From: an uncultured Fimbriimonadaceae bacterium
GTDB taxonomy: Bacteria > Armatimonadota > Fimbriimonadia > Fimbriimonadales > Fimbriimonadaceae
Length of the DNA: 33,829 bases
Direction of reading: 5' to 3'
Assembly (NCBI GenBank): GCA_937961665.1
Contig: CALGMO010000109.1
Span: 1-33,829 of the forward strand
Shown here: positions 23,318-31,406 of the stretch, piece by piece
How the letters are laid out: every line of letters begins with the position of its first letter
Numbering within the stretch: position 1 is the stretch's first letter
The notes under the pieces: generated by a model
Databases searched by the model: none
Told to the model about the DNA's origin: nothing
Seen by the model: the letters and a program-made list of their open reading frames with translations, nothing else
Translations under genes and position numbers: made by a program

Positions 23318-23974
23318 TTACTCGGCCTCGGACAGACTGCGCCGCGTCTCCCGCAGCTCCCGGATGAGCTCCTGTTGGGAGGCGGTCGCCGTGAGGTCCG
23401 ACCTCGTTCGCTCCACCACGGCGCGCAGAGCGTCGCACGTGCGGCGCAGGCCGCCGGTCATGGAGTCCGGAAAGTCGAAGGTGATCAGCTCGTCGTAGAC
23501 GGCCTCCATCGCGCCGAGGAGGCGCTCGGCGGCGTCCAGATGGCCCCGGCGCATCTCGTCCAAGGCGAACCGGCGGCACTCGCTGGCGGCTTCCCCCACC
23601 CCGTTGAGGTAGCTCATGGCCATGGCCCCGAGCTCCTGCGGGTCCGGCAACGGTCGGCCCTGCACCATGGAAAGGACGCAGGCCGCCTCGACCATCTCCT
23701 TCTCCGCGTCGTGCAGGAAGCCCGCGTGCATTACGCTCGGGAACGGCGTCAGGGCCGTCCGCGCCTCGGACGCGATCCGCTTGGCATCCTGGAGGAGTCT
23801 CTCGGCCTCCTCGAACTGGTGCCGATGCACGTGGCGGATGCACTTCGCCGAGGTCTGGATGAGCGTGCGGCACTTCGCCAGGCCGATCTCCCGCGCCTCG
23901 TGCATCCGCTCCGCCGAGGCTCTCAGGTCCCGGACGATCGACTCCCACGACGACAGCCAATGGGTTTCAGCCAT
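23318..23974 (-). CDS. Translin-family protein
   Basis: This 218-residue, all-helical protein matches the translin/TRAX family by pattern: conserved helices with the VEAACVL segment near residue 95, then YLNGVGEAASECRRFALD, and the C-terminal AVYDELITFDFPDSMTGGLRRTCDALR. Translin binds single-stranded RNA and DNA as an octamer, and TRAX-type members carry an RNase site; whether this one has catalytic acids I cannot say. Bacterial members are uncommon and poorly studied. ATG 23974 has a strong GGGAGGGAG site and overlaps the radC-like stop by eight bases, so the two are probably co-expressed with ispG. Confidence 0.8.
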   Translation of the reverse strand: MAETHWLSSWESIVRDLRASAERMHEAREIGLAKCRTLIQTSAKCIRHVHRHQFEEAERLLQDAKRIASEARTALTPFPSVMHAGFLHDAEKEMVEAACVLSMVQGRPLPDPQELGAMAMSYLNGVGEAASECRRFALDEMRRGHLDAAERLLGAMEAVYDELITFDFPDSMTGGLRRTCDALRAVVERTRSDLTATASQQELIRELRETRRSLSEAE

Positions 23975-24644
23975 GGATCACTCCCTCCCTCTGCAGACTG
24001 CAGAACTCCCTCTCTGGCACTACGCCGTCTCCCAGGATCACATGGTCCAGCAGCGGGATGTCGAGCAGCTCTCCGACCTGCGCCAGCTGCCTGGTGACGG
24101 CGACGTCTTCCCTGCTCGGAGTCGGATCTCCGCTGGGATGGTTGTGGACCGCGATGATGCTGGCGGCCCCGTCTCGGATCGCCTCGCGGAACACCTCGCG
24201 CGGACTGACGATGGACGCCGTGAGCGAGCCGATGTGCACCACCGTTGTGCGGAGAACCGCGTTCTTCGCGTCGAGAAGCACCACGCCGAAGTGCTCCTTC
24301 TTCTCGTTCCTCAGGTGCTGGAAGAGCCGCGCGACGTCCTCCGGACCCTCGATGGAGTTGGCCAGGCCCTTGTTGGCAGTCGCCAAGCGGCGCCCGATCT
24401 CCATCCACGCTAGGCAGCGCCACGCCTCGAAGGCAGACATCCCTTGGCCCTGCAGTTCGGCCGCTGAGATGTCCCGAACTCGAATCCACGAGGCCCCGGA
24501 ACCGACGATGCGCCTGGCCTCGGCCTCGGCCAGCTCCAGGTCCGACTCCTTCTTCGCGAGGCCCACCGCCAGCAGGTCGTGAATCGAGGCGGAGGAGGCT
24601 CCGGCGAGCGTCAATCGGGCGAAGGCGTTGGCGGTCGGATCCAC
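23967..24644 (-). CDS. radC: RadC-family JAB/MPN-domain protein
   Basis: The 225-residue product has the RadC layout: an N-terminal helix-hairpin-helix region (about 1-80) and a C-terminal JAB metal-binding domain with the HNHPSGDPTPSREDV signature, whose His-x-His and Asp bind zinc. Original links of RadC to DNA repair in E. coli were not upheld, so its function is open. GTG 24644 lies two bases after the ispG stop, meaning coupled translation. Longer upstream frames are shadows of ispG. The 3' end overlaps the translin-family gene. Confidence 0.92.
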   Translation of the reverse strand: MDPTANAFARLTLAGASSASIHDLLAVGLAKKESDLELAEAEARRIVGSGASWIRVRDISAAELQGQGMSAFEAWRCLAWMEIGRRLATANKGLANSIEGPEDVARLFQHLRNEKKEHFGVVLLDAKNAVLRTTVVHIGSLTASIVSPREVFREAIRDGAASIIAVHNHPSGDPTPSREDVAVTRQLAQVGELLDIPLLDHVILGDGVVPEREFCSLQREGVIHG

Positions 24645-24646
24645 GC

Positions 24647-25834
24647 TCAGGCCTCGCCCGGTTCCTTCCAGACTCCGTCCGCCTTGAGCAAGGCGATGAG
24701 TTCCTCCACTCCGCGCTCCTGCGGGATGTTGTTCTTGACGACCTCCTTCTTCCGGTACAGCGTGATCATCCCGCCGGACCGGCCGACGTATCCGTAGTCC
24801 GCGTCGGCCATCTCTCCCGGCCCGTTGACGATGCATCCCATCACGGCGATGTCGAGGCCCACCAGATGCTTCGTCGCCTCGCGGACCTCGTGGAGCACGG
24901 TCGGCAGGTCGAACTTGGTCCTCCCGCAGGAGGGGCACGCGATGTACTCCACCTTGGTCTTGCGCAGACCCAGAGCCTGCAGGATGTCATAGCACACCGG
25001 GATCTCGCGGATCGGGTCCTCGGCGAGCGACACCCGGATGGTGTCGCCGATACCCTCCAGCAGCAGGGTGGCGATCCCTGCCGTGGACTTGATCCGGGCG
25101 TACTCGCCGTCTCCGGCTTCGGTCACGCCGAGGTGGATCGGATAGTCCATCCCCTCCTCGTCCATCTTTTGAACGAGCAGGCGGTTGGCGGCCACCATGA
25201 TCGGCACCCGCGAGGCCTTGGCCGAGATGTTGATGTTGCGGAAGCCGAACTTCTCGCAGATGCGCACGTACTCGAGCGCGCTCTCCACCATTCCGTTCGG
25301 CGTGTCGCCGTGCGTCGCCAGGATGCGCGGGGAGAGGGATCCGTGGTTGACTCCGATCCGCAGCGCCCGGTCATGCCGAAGAAGCGCCTCGAGGACCGGC
25401 GCCAGCGACTCCTCGATGGCCGCGAGCTCCTCGCGGTGGTCCTCGTCGGTGTACTCCTCCTTCGCCTCCTTGCGGAAGACGAACAGGCCAGGGTTCAGGC
25501 GCACTTCGTCCACGTGCCTCGCGGCCTCGATCGCGATGGCGCTTCCCTGGTGATGCACGTCGGCCGTCAGCGGCACGTCCCGATAGCGCTCCCGGACCTT
25601 TGCCCGGATCTCCTCCAGGCACTGCGCCTCGCCCAAGTTCGGCGTCGTGACGCGGACCAGCTCGCATCCGGCCTGATGGAGGGCGATGATCTGCTCCACG
25701 CAAGCCTCGACGTTTCTGGTCTCCTCCGTCACCATGGACTGGACGAGCACCGGCAGAGACCCGCCCATCGCGACGCTGCCAACGCGAACGACTCTCGTCT
25801 TGCGGCGCGGGACGAACGGGGTGGGGACACTCAT
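24647..25834 (-). CDS. ispG: 4-hydroxy-3-methylbut-2-en-1-yl diphosphate synthase IspG (GcpE)
   Basis: IspG reduces MEcPP to HMBPP in the MEP route to isoprenoids, using a [4Fe-4S] cluster. The 395-residue protein is the short bacterial form. The N-terminal TIM barrel starts [17 protein letters not shown]; the C-terminal domain carries the cluster cysteines in CPSCGRT and [18 protein letters not shown] about ten bases before ATG 25834 supports the start. It is the first gene of a unit with radC and the translin-family gene; CAAAAT at 25865-25870 may be its -10. Confidence 0.96.
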   Translation of the reverse strand: MSVPTPFVPRRKTRVVRVGSVAMGGSLPVLVQSMVTEETRNVEACVEQIIALHQAGCELVRVTTPNLGEAQCLEEIRAKVRERYRDVPLTADVHHQGSAIAIEAARHVDEVRLNPGLFVFRKEAKEEYTDEDHREELAAIEESLAPVLEALLRHDRALRIGVNHGSLSPRILATHGDTPNGMVESALEYVRICEKFGFRNINISAKASRVPIMVAANRLLVQKMDEEGMDYPIHLGVTEAGDGEYARIKSTAGIATLLLEGIGDTIRVSLAEDPIREIPVCYDILQALGLRKTKVEYIACPSCGRTKFDLPTVLHEVREATKHLVGLDIAVMGCIVNGPGEMADADYGYVGRSGGMITLYRKKEVVKNNIPQERGVEELIALLKADGVWKEPGEA

Positions 25835-25864
25835 CGCGCGAAGGATCTCCTTGGGTCCGTCCTC

Positions 25865-25870
25865 ATTTTG
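25865..25870 (-). promoter_or_regulatory. ispG: -10-like hexamer for ispG
   Basis: The minus strand reads CAAAAT, 30 bases ahead of ATG 25834, leaving room for the AAGGAGAT ribosome site. It resembles the CATAAT and CACAAT hexamers seen elsewhere in the window. No -35 can be assigned. Confidence 0.35.
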
Positions 25871-25906
25871 CCACGGAGGGGCGTCGCTCGCGCGGACCGT
25901 GCGGGA

Positions 25907-27175
25907 TCAGTAGAAGAGGAACACCCACCAGTTCTTCATCGGTCTGCCCTCGTCGTCCTTCGCCCTGTTGCGGTAGCCAGGAACGTTCTGGCGCCAGTAG
26001 ACCAGCCAGCGTCCCATGCAGTCCGGCGCCAGCTCCGCGTAACGCCGCAGCACGTCGCTGGTCCAAGGCTTGGCCAGATCCTTCCCGTCGGGCCCCGAAC
26101 CGCAGCGCCAATCCTCGATGGTGGACATCACCGGCTCCTCATTCGACTGGTCGTAGTGCCGCCTCCCGTTGGGTGGAAAGTGCACGTTTCCGCCCGCCGC
26201 GACGTAGTTCTCCAGGCGCCAGGTGCGCTCTCCGTCCGTCACGACGGCCGTACGGGGGTCGGGATAGGAGATCCCCTTGCCTTCTCCCCAAAGCGGGTAG
26301 AAGCTGTTGAACGGGAGCCCGTAGCGCTTGTCCAGATCGAACATGGCGTATTCGTAGAAGTACTTGGTGAAGTACGGGATCGCCCTGCTGTGCGCCATGC
26401 CCTCGAAGGAGTGCGCCAGGTTCTCCATTCCGCATCCGATGCCCCTCGTTTCGTTCAGGCAGTTGATTCGAACCGGCCTGCCGGTCCACTTCTGGTCCGG
26501 ATCGCCACCGTTCCCGGCCTGCACGACCTTGCCGGGGATCTTTCGGAATCTCTCGTCGTAGACGTTCTTCATCTCGACGCACTCGAGGCATCGGAAGTCG
26601 CTCGTCGGCGCGGCCGTGAACCAGACCTCGTGCACGAAACCCCGGTCGATCAGCTCGTCGAGCCTGAGGAAGCGGTCCGGGTTCTTGGGGTCCCTCACGC
26701 CGATCGCCTGCGCGAACCTCTCGCTGAAAAACCCGCCGTAGTCGCAGTTGATGCCCTGCTCCACACCCGGCTTGATCGGCGCCCACCGGGAGTTCCCGAC
26801 CTTGCGGTCGGCGTCGCGCAGGTCCACATAGCGCCAAACTTGGTAGTCCAGGAAGGCCGGCGTGGAGGGGTCCTTGTACCCGTGGTACCGGCTGCTCTCC
26901 TTCAGGGCTGCCATCAGGTCGGCGAACAGCCGCATCGGCTTGGCCGGGTCGACCTGATTGGAGAAGTTGATCAGGAGCAGCCTCGGGCGCATGAGCCGGA
27001 TGCGGTCGTGGTTCCGCGGAATCCAGTCGTCGGCGTTCGCGCGACTGACACGGTTGGGCCACACGGTCGTGTCGGCAGGGTCCTGGAGCGGCCTCGGGGT
27101 TCCATCGGGGTTGAAGTTCGCCTCCCAGGAGGGGCCCGCGGCCAGGGCCGCGGCTAGGCAGAGCGTCGCGATCAT
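25907..27175 (-). CDS. Secreted protein of unknown function
   Basis: The 422-residue product begins with a short signal peptide (LCLAAALAAG) and has no other membrane helix, so it is probably exported. I do not recognise the family. Features are cysteines in INCDYGG, FRCLECVEM and CLNETRGIGCGMENL, which may pair outside the cell. A conserved-looking His/Glu-rich region runs MENLAHSFEGMAHS, and the C-terminal half holds GGNVHFPPNGRRHYD. The N-terminal part RPRLLLINFSN looks like a beta-alpha start. ATG 27175 follows TAGACT by seven bases, in the leaderless arrangement. It is separated from the pseudopilin genes by a strong hairpin. Confidence 0.72.
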   Translation of the reverse strand: MIATLCLAAALAAGPSWEANFNPDGTPRPLQDPADTTVWPNRVSRANADDWIPRNHDRIRLMRPRLLLINFSNQVDPAKPMRLFADLMAALKESSRYHGYKDPSTPAFLDYQVWRYVDLRDADRKVGNSRWAPIKPGVEQGINCDYGGFFSERFAQAIGVRDPKNPDRFLRLDELIDRGFVHEVWFTAAPTSDFRCLECVEMKNVYDERFRKIPGKVVQAGNGGDPDQKWTGRPVRINCLNETRGIGCGMENLAHSFEGMAHSRAIPYFTKYFYEYAMFDLDKRYGLPFNSFYPLWGEGKGISYPDPRTAVVTDGERTWRLENYVAAGGNVHFPPNGRRHYDQSNEEPVMSTIEDWRCGSGPDGKDLAKPWTSDVLRRYAELAPDCMGRWLVYWRQNVPGYRNRAKDDEGRPMKNWWVFLFY

Positions 27176-27182
27176 GCTGTGC

Positions 27183-27188
27183 AGTCTA
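27183..27188 (-). promoter_or_regulatory. -10-like hexamer abutting start (putative leaderless promoter)
   Basis: On the minus strand TAGACT ends seven bases before ATG 27175. A -35-like TGGACG lies 17 bases further upstream (27206-27211). No Shine-Dalgarno fits between hexamer and start. Confidence 0.5.
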
Positions 27189-27219
27189 AGCCGTTCGGGA
27201 AGAGCCGTCCAGGCGAACG

Positions 27220-27258
27220 GAGCGCGGGCCCGCGCCCAGTGGGCGCGGACCCGCGCTC
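27220..27258 (-). terminator. Long hairpin after the small membrane protein gene
   Basis: Two 19-base arms (27220-27238 and 27240-27258) are complementary apart from one mismatch, with a minimal three-base loop AGT after opening the last pair. It lies 17 bases past the stop at 27275 and before the promoter of the next gene, as expected for a terminator. No T-tract follows. Confidence 0.6.
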
Positions 27259-27274
27259 GGTCTCGGCATTCGCC

Positions 27275-27454
27275 TCAGCGCTGCGAGGGCGGCGCGCCGG
27301 CCGGCCCGCCGCCGTAGGACGGCGACCACGGCCTCGGCTTCACCGTCGGAGCCTGTGCGGGTTTGAACACCAGCTGGTAGATCACGACCGCGGCGACGAC
27401 GACCACCACGGCGACGATCACGGCGGCGGCCTTCGGACTGATCTCCTTCTGCAT
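27275..27454 (-). CDS. Small single-pass membrane protein, 59 residues
   Basis: This small protein has a short cytoplasmic N terminus (MQKEISPK), one very hydrophobic helix (AAAVIVAVVVVVAAVVIYQLVF), and a Pro/Gly-rich tail outside (KPAQAPTVKPRPWSPSYGGG). I do not recognise it. The ATG is five bases after the stop of the prepilin-like gene and has a GGAG site about ten bases ahead, so it is translated from the same message. It may help the pseudopilin or be a surface anchor, which is only inferred from position. Confidence 0.7.
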   Translation of the reverse strand: MQKEISPKAAAVIVAVVVVVAAVVIYQLVFKPAQAPTVKPRPWSPSYGGGPAGAPPSQR

Positions 27455-27459
27455 CCGCC

Positions 27460-28299
27460 TCACTCCGTTGCGGACCACCACGTGCCCCAGTAGTGCAGCA
27501 CCCGTGGGGTCAGGTAGTGCTCGGACCAGGGGTTGTTGGGTGTGTAGTCGCCGCGGCTCGACTTCTCGGCCCACCACTGGTAGGTCTGGGCGTCGCAGTC
27601 GTTGTTCGGCGCCACGTAGATCATGCCCTTCGCGATTCCCGCGTGGCCGTCCATGTAGCCGCTCGGCAAGCCGCCGTTGTGCCACTCGAACGCCGCCTTG
27701 CCCGGCGCCTGCGGATCGTCCCAGCGGGGGCCGCTCTTCTGGTAACAGGATGGCTGCGTCTCGGTGAAGAACGGCATTCCCATCGGGTCAGGTCCCTTCG
27801 CCGAGGCCAGAATCATCAGCTCGGACACGTACTCCTGGGCGCTGATCACGCGCGGCGGCCTCGGCCAGACGGCGCAGTACATCATCCCGCCGTTGGACCA
27901 GCCGAGCGTTCCGGCCGCGGTCCAGTCGCCCCAGTACCGGTCGCCCGGCATCGGTCGGCCGCCGACGAAGTTCGGGATCGGCTCGGACATGTCCCAAGCG
28001 AGGTCGATGCTTTTGGTGTAGGGGTAGAGCTTCTGGATGGCGTAGGCCCCGTGGATGCCGTCGCCGTAAACCCAAGCTCCGTCCTGCCAAGTCGGGATCA
28101 CGCCGTCGTCGTTGTCGTTGGCGTACATGATCACGCCCAGCACGTTCTGCTTGAGGTTCGACAGGGTCCCCGTGCGCTTGGCGGCCTGCTTGGCCTGCGC
28201 GAACACCGGGAACAGGATGGCGGCGAGGATCGCGATGATGGCGATCACGACCAACAGCTCGATGAGCGTGAAGCCTCGGCGAGCGGTGCAACGTCGCAT
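27460..28299 (-). CDS. Prepilin-like secreted protein with H-X9-DG motif
   Basis: The 279-residue protein starts with a type III (prepilin) signal: basic MRRCTARRG, then the cleavage site [29 protein letters not shown], with Glu at +5. Prepilin peptidase would cut after the Gly and the helix would enter a pilus-like fibre or stay in the membrane. The C-terminal region has [16 protein letters not shown], in which His and DG are nine residues apart, the H-X9-DG feature of pseudopilins common in Planctomycetes, Verrucomicrobia and Armatimonadota. GAGGAGG precedes ATG 28299. A good promoter (28343-28371) drives this gene and the 59-residue gene. Confidence 0.93.
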   Translation of the reverse strand: MRRCTARRGFTLIELLVVIAIIAILAAILFPVFAQAKQAAKRTGTLSNLKQNVLGVIMYANDNDDGVIPTWQDGAWVYGDGIHGAYAIQKLYPYTKSIDLAWDMSEPIPNFVGGRPMPGDRYWGDWTAAGTLGWSNGGMMYCAVWPRPPRVISAQEYVSELMILASAKGPDPMGMPFFTETQPSCYQKSGPRWDDPQAPGKAAFEWHNGGLPSGYMDGHAGIAKGMIYVAPNNDCDAQTYQWWAEKSSRGDYTPNNPWSEHYLTPRVLHYWGTWWSATE

Positions 28300-28318
28300 G
28301 GTTCCTCCTCGAATGAGC

Positions 28319-28334
28319 CGGGCTGGCAAGCCCG
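28319..28334 (-). promoter_or_regulatory. Leader hairpin of the prepilin-like gene
   Basis: CGGGCT and AGCCCG form a perfect 6-bp stem with a four-base loop. Counting from the -10 at 28343, it would occupy roughly +2 to +17 of the message, that is, its extreme 5' end. It may slow 5'-end decay. The ribosome-binding site lies beyond it and stays free. Confidence 0.4.
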
Positions 28335-28342
28335 TCGCTATC

Positions 28343-28371
28343 AATATAACACACTGTGAATGAATATGCAA
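28343..28371 (-). promoter_or_regulatory. Promoter of the prepilin-like operon
   Basis: On the minus strand TTGCAT (28366-28371) and TATATT (28343-28348) are spaced by 17 bases, and TGT precedes the -10, giving also an extended -10. The -35 is identical to that of the tRNA promoter. The AT-rich patch stands out from the surroundings. Confidence 0.65.
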
Positions 28372-28443
28372 CGCGAAGCGTGCATCTTTGCGTGGACGCC
28401 GCCGACGATCCGTGGGGTAAACAGGCGGCGCAGGTGCAACGCC

Positions 28444-29583
28444 ATGTCCCAGGGTCCGCTCGCCAACGTAGCCCGCATTCTCGACGCTAGGTCCCGCCGC
28501 ATCTCCTCCTTCGACCGCACGGGAGGAAACGCCGACGCGGTGCCCATTCCCAAGGGTGAATGTAGAACGATCGCCGAGATCCAAGGCTCCGGGATCATCC
28601 GCCACATCTGGATCACGATCGCCTGCGACGACCCCCTGCACCGCAGGAACCTCGTGCTCCGGTGCTACTGGGATGGCTGCGACCATCCGAGCGTCGAGTC
28701 GCCCATCGGGGACTTCTTCGGGCAGGGATGGGGCATGAAGTACAACTTCGTCTCGCTGCCCCTGGCGGCCGCTCCGAGGGACGGGAACGCCCTCGTCAGC
28801 TATTTCCCGATGCCGTTCGGCGACGGAGCGCGCATCACGGTGGAGAACCAGGGATCGCACGACGTGTCCGCGTTCTACTACTACGTGGACTACGAGGAGC
28901 ACCCGGGCCTTCCCGACGACATGGGGCGCTTCCACGCGTGGTACCACCAGGAACTCACCAGCCCGGAGAGCGGGAGCGGCGACGTGGAGAACGAATGGGC
29001 CGTTTTCGGCCCCTTCGCGAACAACCCGTCGGATCGTCTCAACTACCTCTTCTGCGAGTGTGAGGGCAGGGGACACTTCGTCGGGGTGAACTACTACATC
29101 AACTGCCCCAGCCCGATCTGGTACGGCGAGGGCGACGACATGTTTCTCGTGGACGGCGAGCCTTGGCCGGGCAGCGCCCACGGCACCGGCACGGAGGACT
29201 ACTTCAACCAAAGCTGGAGCCCGGATGAGCACTACCTGCACCCCTATTTCGGCACTGCGCGTGCTCCAGGCAGGGGGAACGATTCGCCGCGCTTCGGGTG
29301 GCTCGGTCGGACGCACGTGTACCGGTTCCATCTGGAGGATCCCATCCGGTTCCAAAGGTCGCTCCGGGCCAGCATCGAGCATGGGCACGCCAACAACCTG
29401 TCCTTGGAGCTCGCCAGCGTCGCTTACTGGTACCAGACGATGCCGGGCCGACCCTTCCCTCCCCTTCCCTCCGCCGAGGAGCGCAGGCCCCTCCCGGAGA
29501 TCGGCGTCGTCGAGGTCCACCGTTGGCGCGACGCTTGGCGGAAGGCGATGGGTGGCGGCCGCCTGTTCGGCAACGAACGCTGA
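28444..29583 (+). CDS. GH172-family (DUF2961) protein, putative glycoside hydrolase
   Basis: DUF2961 proteins form glycoside hydrolase family GH172; characterised members act on fructofuranosides and arabinofuranosides. The 379-residue product starts with the family pattern [22 protein letters not shown] and has [10 protein letters not shown] and the conserved [13 protein letters not shown], in which the Glu is a likely catalytic residue. It ends with a jelly-roll type second half. No signal peptide is visible from ATG 28444, so it may be cytoplasmic. An upstream in-frame ATG (28360) would add 28 residues that do not fit the family. A sodium:solute symporter follows directly, so the pair probably takes up and breaks down a sugar. 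Confidence 0.88.
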   Translation: MSQGPLANVARILDARSRRISSFDRTGGNADAVPIPKGECRTIAEIQGSGIIRHIWITIACDDPLHRRNLVLRCYWDGCDHPSVESPIGDFFGQGWGMKYNFVSLPLAAAPRDGNALVSYFPMPFGDGARITVENQGSHDVSAFYYYVDYEEHPGLPDDMGRFHAWYHQELTSPESGSGDVENEWAVFGPFANNPSDRLNYLFCECEGRGHFVGVNYYINCPSPIWYGEGDDMFLVDGEPWPGSAHGTGTEDYFNQSWSPDEHYLHPYFGTARAPGRGNDSPRFGWLGRTHVYRFHLEDPIRFQRSLRASIEHGHANNLSLELASVAYWYQTMPGRPFPPLPSAEERRPLPEIGVVEVHRWRDAWRKAMGGGRLFGNER

Positions 29584-29595
29584 ATCCCGGAGCGT

Positions 29596-29625
29596 TTGCA
29601 GGAGCCGACCGGCACGGTGCAGAAT
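29596..29625 (+). promoter_or_regulatory. Promoter for the sodium:solute symporter (putative leaderless)
   Basis: TTGCAG (29596-29601) and CAGAAT (29620-29625) are spaced by 18 bases, and CAGAAT ends nine bases before GTG 29635. The sequence from the -10 to the start looks much like that at metX. It makes the TTG at 29596 a -35 element and not the start codon. Confidence 0.45.
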
Positions 29626-29634
29626 CGTCCTGCT

Positions 29635-31350
29635 GTGGGTTTGCTGGTCGACGGCCTGATCATCGTTCTCTACTTCGTCGCGATCGTCGCCATCGGCCTG
29701 TACATGGGCCGCCGGGAGCGGAGCCTGAGCGACTTCGCGTTGGGCGGGCGCCAAGTCGCATGGTGGGCGGTGATGGCCTCGATCATCGCCACCGAGACGA
29801 GCGCCGCCACCTTTCTAGGCGCCCCCGCCGAAGGCTACGACAAGCGGAGCCTGGCCTATGTGCAGCTCGTCTTGGGCGTGATCCTCGGTCGCTGGCTCGT
29901 CGCGGGGATCTTCCTCAAGCCGTACTACCAATTCAAGGTCTACACCGTGTACGACTATCTGGCGGTGCGCTTCGGACCCCTCTCGAGGAAGTACGTTTCG
30001 GCGCTCTTCCTGATCATGCGCACCCTCGCTTCCGGCACCCGTCTGTTCGTGCCGTCTCTGGTGATGGTGCTGGCCTGGCAGCTGTTCGTGCAGAGGCAGG
30101 ACGTCCACTTCAGCCAAGGGGCCGTGTCTTCCGTCACGCCTTATCTGATCGCGATCATCGCGCTGACGGTCGCAACGTGCATCTACACGGCGATCGGCGG
30201 GATCAAGGCCGTCATCTGGACCGACGTCATTCAGGCCACGCTGATGTTCACCAGCGCGCTCGTAGCGGTGGGCACCCTACTGTGGCACATCGGCGGGTGG
30301 CAGGCCTTCCTAGACGCCGTGCCTCAGATGCGCACGCTGGAGGGCTACTTCGTGAGCGGCTTCGAGCCCGACCGCATCCAGGCGTACATGAAGGAGCACG
30401 GCGTGTCGGCCATGAACGCCTGGCACTACGTGAAGCTGATCCTCTGGAGCGACTACACGCTCTTCTCCGCACTGATCGGAGCGACGGTCGGCAACATGGC
30501 GGCCTTCGGCACCGACCAGGACATGGTGCAGAGGCTGCTCACCTCGGACACGCATCGCAAGGCCAGGAAGAGCCTGATGACCGCCGCCTTCATGGACCTG
30601 CCCATCGCGGCCGCCTTCACGTTCATCGGCATCCTGCTCTACGCCTACTACCTGAAGGACCCGACCTACAAGCCTGCGGCGACCGCCGACGTCTTCGGGT
30701 CGTACATCCTCAACGTGATGCCGGTCGGGGTGCGCGGATTCGTGCTGGCAGGGGTGTTCGCCACGGCCATGGGTTCGCTCTCGGCGGCTCTCAACGCCTT
30801 GGCCACCAGCGCCACGAACGACTGGTACCTAGGTCGCTTCAAAGGAAAGCCGGAGGCCCACTACGTGAATGCGGCGCGCGCGTTCACCGTCGTGTTCGCG
30901 ATCCTCATGATCGCCGTCGCGGGGGTGTTCGCCTATGCGAAGGTGACGCACCCGGACGTGCGCATCATTCCTGTGGTTCTGGGCATCGCCGGGTTCATCC
31001 TCGGGCCGATGCTGGGCGTCTTCCTGCTGGGCATGCTCACTAAGAGCCGGGGCTCCGACCGGGGGAACCTCATCGCCGTCACCTGCGGTCTGTTCGCCAC
31101 CATCGTCCTGGGTGAGATGCACATCATGGTCGCCAACGCGGTCGCCCCTTGGTTCGGCTACGAGGGTCAGTTCGTCAGGCCCGACTGGCTGCCGAAGGTC
31201 TCCTTCACGTGGTTCGCGTTGGTCGGTGCGTTGGTGGTGTTCGTCGTCGGGTCGCTGTTCCGCACGCCGGAACCCGTGCTGCAGGAGGCGGAGCGGCGGC
31301 TGAAGCAGGCGGAAGCGGGCGACGACCGCCCTCTCGACTTGCGCGACTGA
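29635..31350 (+). CDS. Sodium:solute symporter family (SSS) transporter
   Basis: This 571-residue protein is a polytopic Na+-coupled importer of the SSS/SLC5 family. It has about 13 hydrophobic helices, starting [20 protein letters not shown], then the signature [37 protein letters not shown], whose Ser/Thr residues form sodium ligands in the family. Also typical are YDYLAVRFG and the [18 protein letters not shown] stretch around helix 5. The substrate is unknown; pairing with the GH172 gene suggests a sugar. GTG 29635 is preferred over TTG 29596 because of the CAGAAT hexamer nine bases ahead and because the protein then starts just before helix 1. Confidence 0.9.
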   Translation: MGLLVDGLIIVLYFVAIVAIGLYMGRRERSLSDFALGGRQVAWWAVMASIIATETSAATFLGAPAEGYDKRSLAYVQLVLGVILGRWLVAGIFLKPYYQFKVYTVYDYLAVRFGPLSRKYVSALFLIMRTLASGTRLFVPSLVMVLAWQLFVQRQDVHFSQGAVSSVTPYLIAIIALTVATCIYTAIGGIKAVIWTDVIQATLMFTSALVAVGTLLWHIGGWQAFLDAVPQMRTLEGYFVSGFEPDRIQAYMKEHGVSAMNAWHYVKLILWSDYTLFSALIGATVGNMAAFGTDQDMVQRLLTSDTHRKARKSLMTAAFMDLPIAAAFTFIGILLYAYYLKDPTYKPAATADVFGSYILNVMPVGVRGFVLAGVFATAMGSLSAALNALATSATNDWYLGRFKGKPEAHYVNAARAFTVVFAILMIAVAGVFAYAKVTHPDVRIIPVVLGIAGFILGPMLGVFLLGMLTKSRGSDRGNLIAVTCGLFATIVLGEMHIMVANAVAPWFGYEGQFVRPDWLPKVSFTWFALVGALVVFVVGSLFRTPEPVLQEAERRLKQAEAGDDRPLDLRD

Positions 31351-31365
31351 CACCTAGGGAAACTT

Positions 31366-31393
31366 GCGGGCGGCGGCTCGCGCCGCCGCCCGC
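31366..31393. terminator. Perfect 12-bp hairpin between convergent genes, no T-tract
   Basis: GCGGGCGGCGGC (31366-31377) and its exact complement (31382-31393) enclose loop TCGC. It sits between the convergent stops of the symporter and the RND gene, and could end both messages. No T-run flanks it. Confidence 0.6.
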
Positions 31394-31406
31394 TCGCACT
31401 CTCGGT

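Noticed and set aside
23967-24644. RadC as a marker of a genomic island or phage
   Set aside because: The flanks are ispG and housekeeping genes in tight operon spacing; there is no recombinase, toxin or phage gene nearby.
24245-27157. Open frame of 970 codons on the plus strand
   Set aside because: It is antisense to radC, ispG and the secreted protein gene. The composition is low-complexity Arg/Val/Asp/His, typical of reverse-complement shadows in GC-rich DNA.
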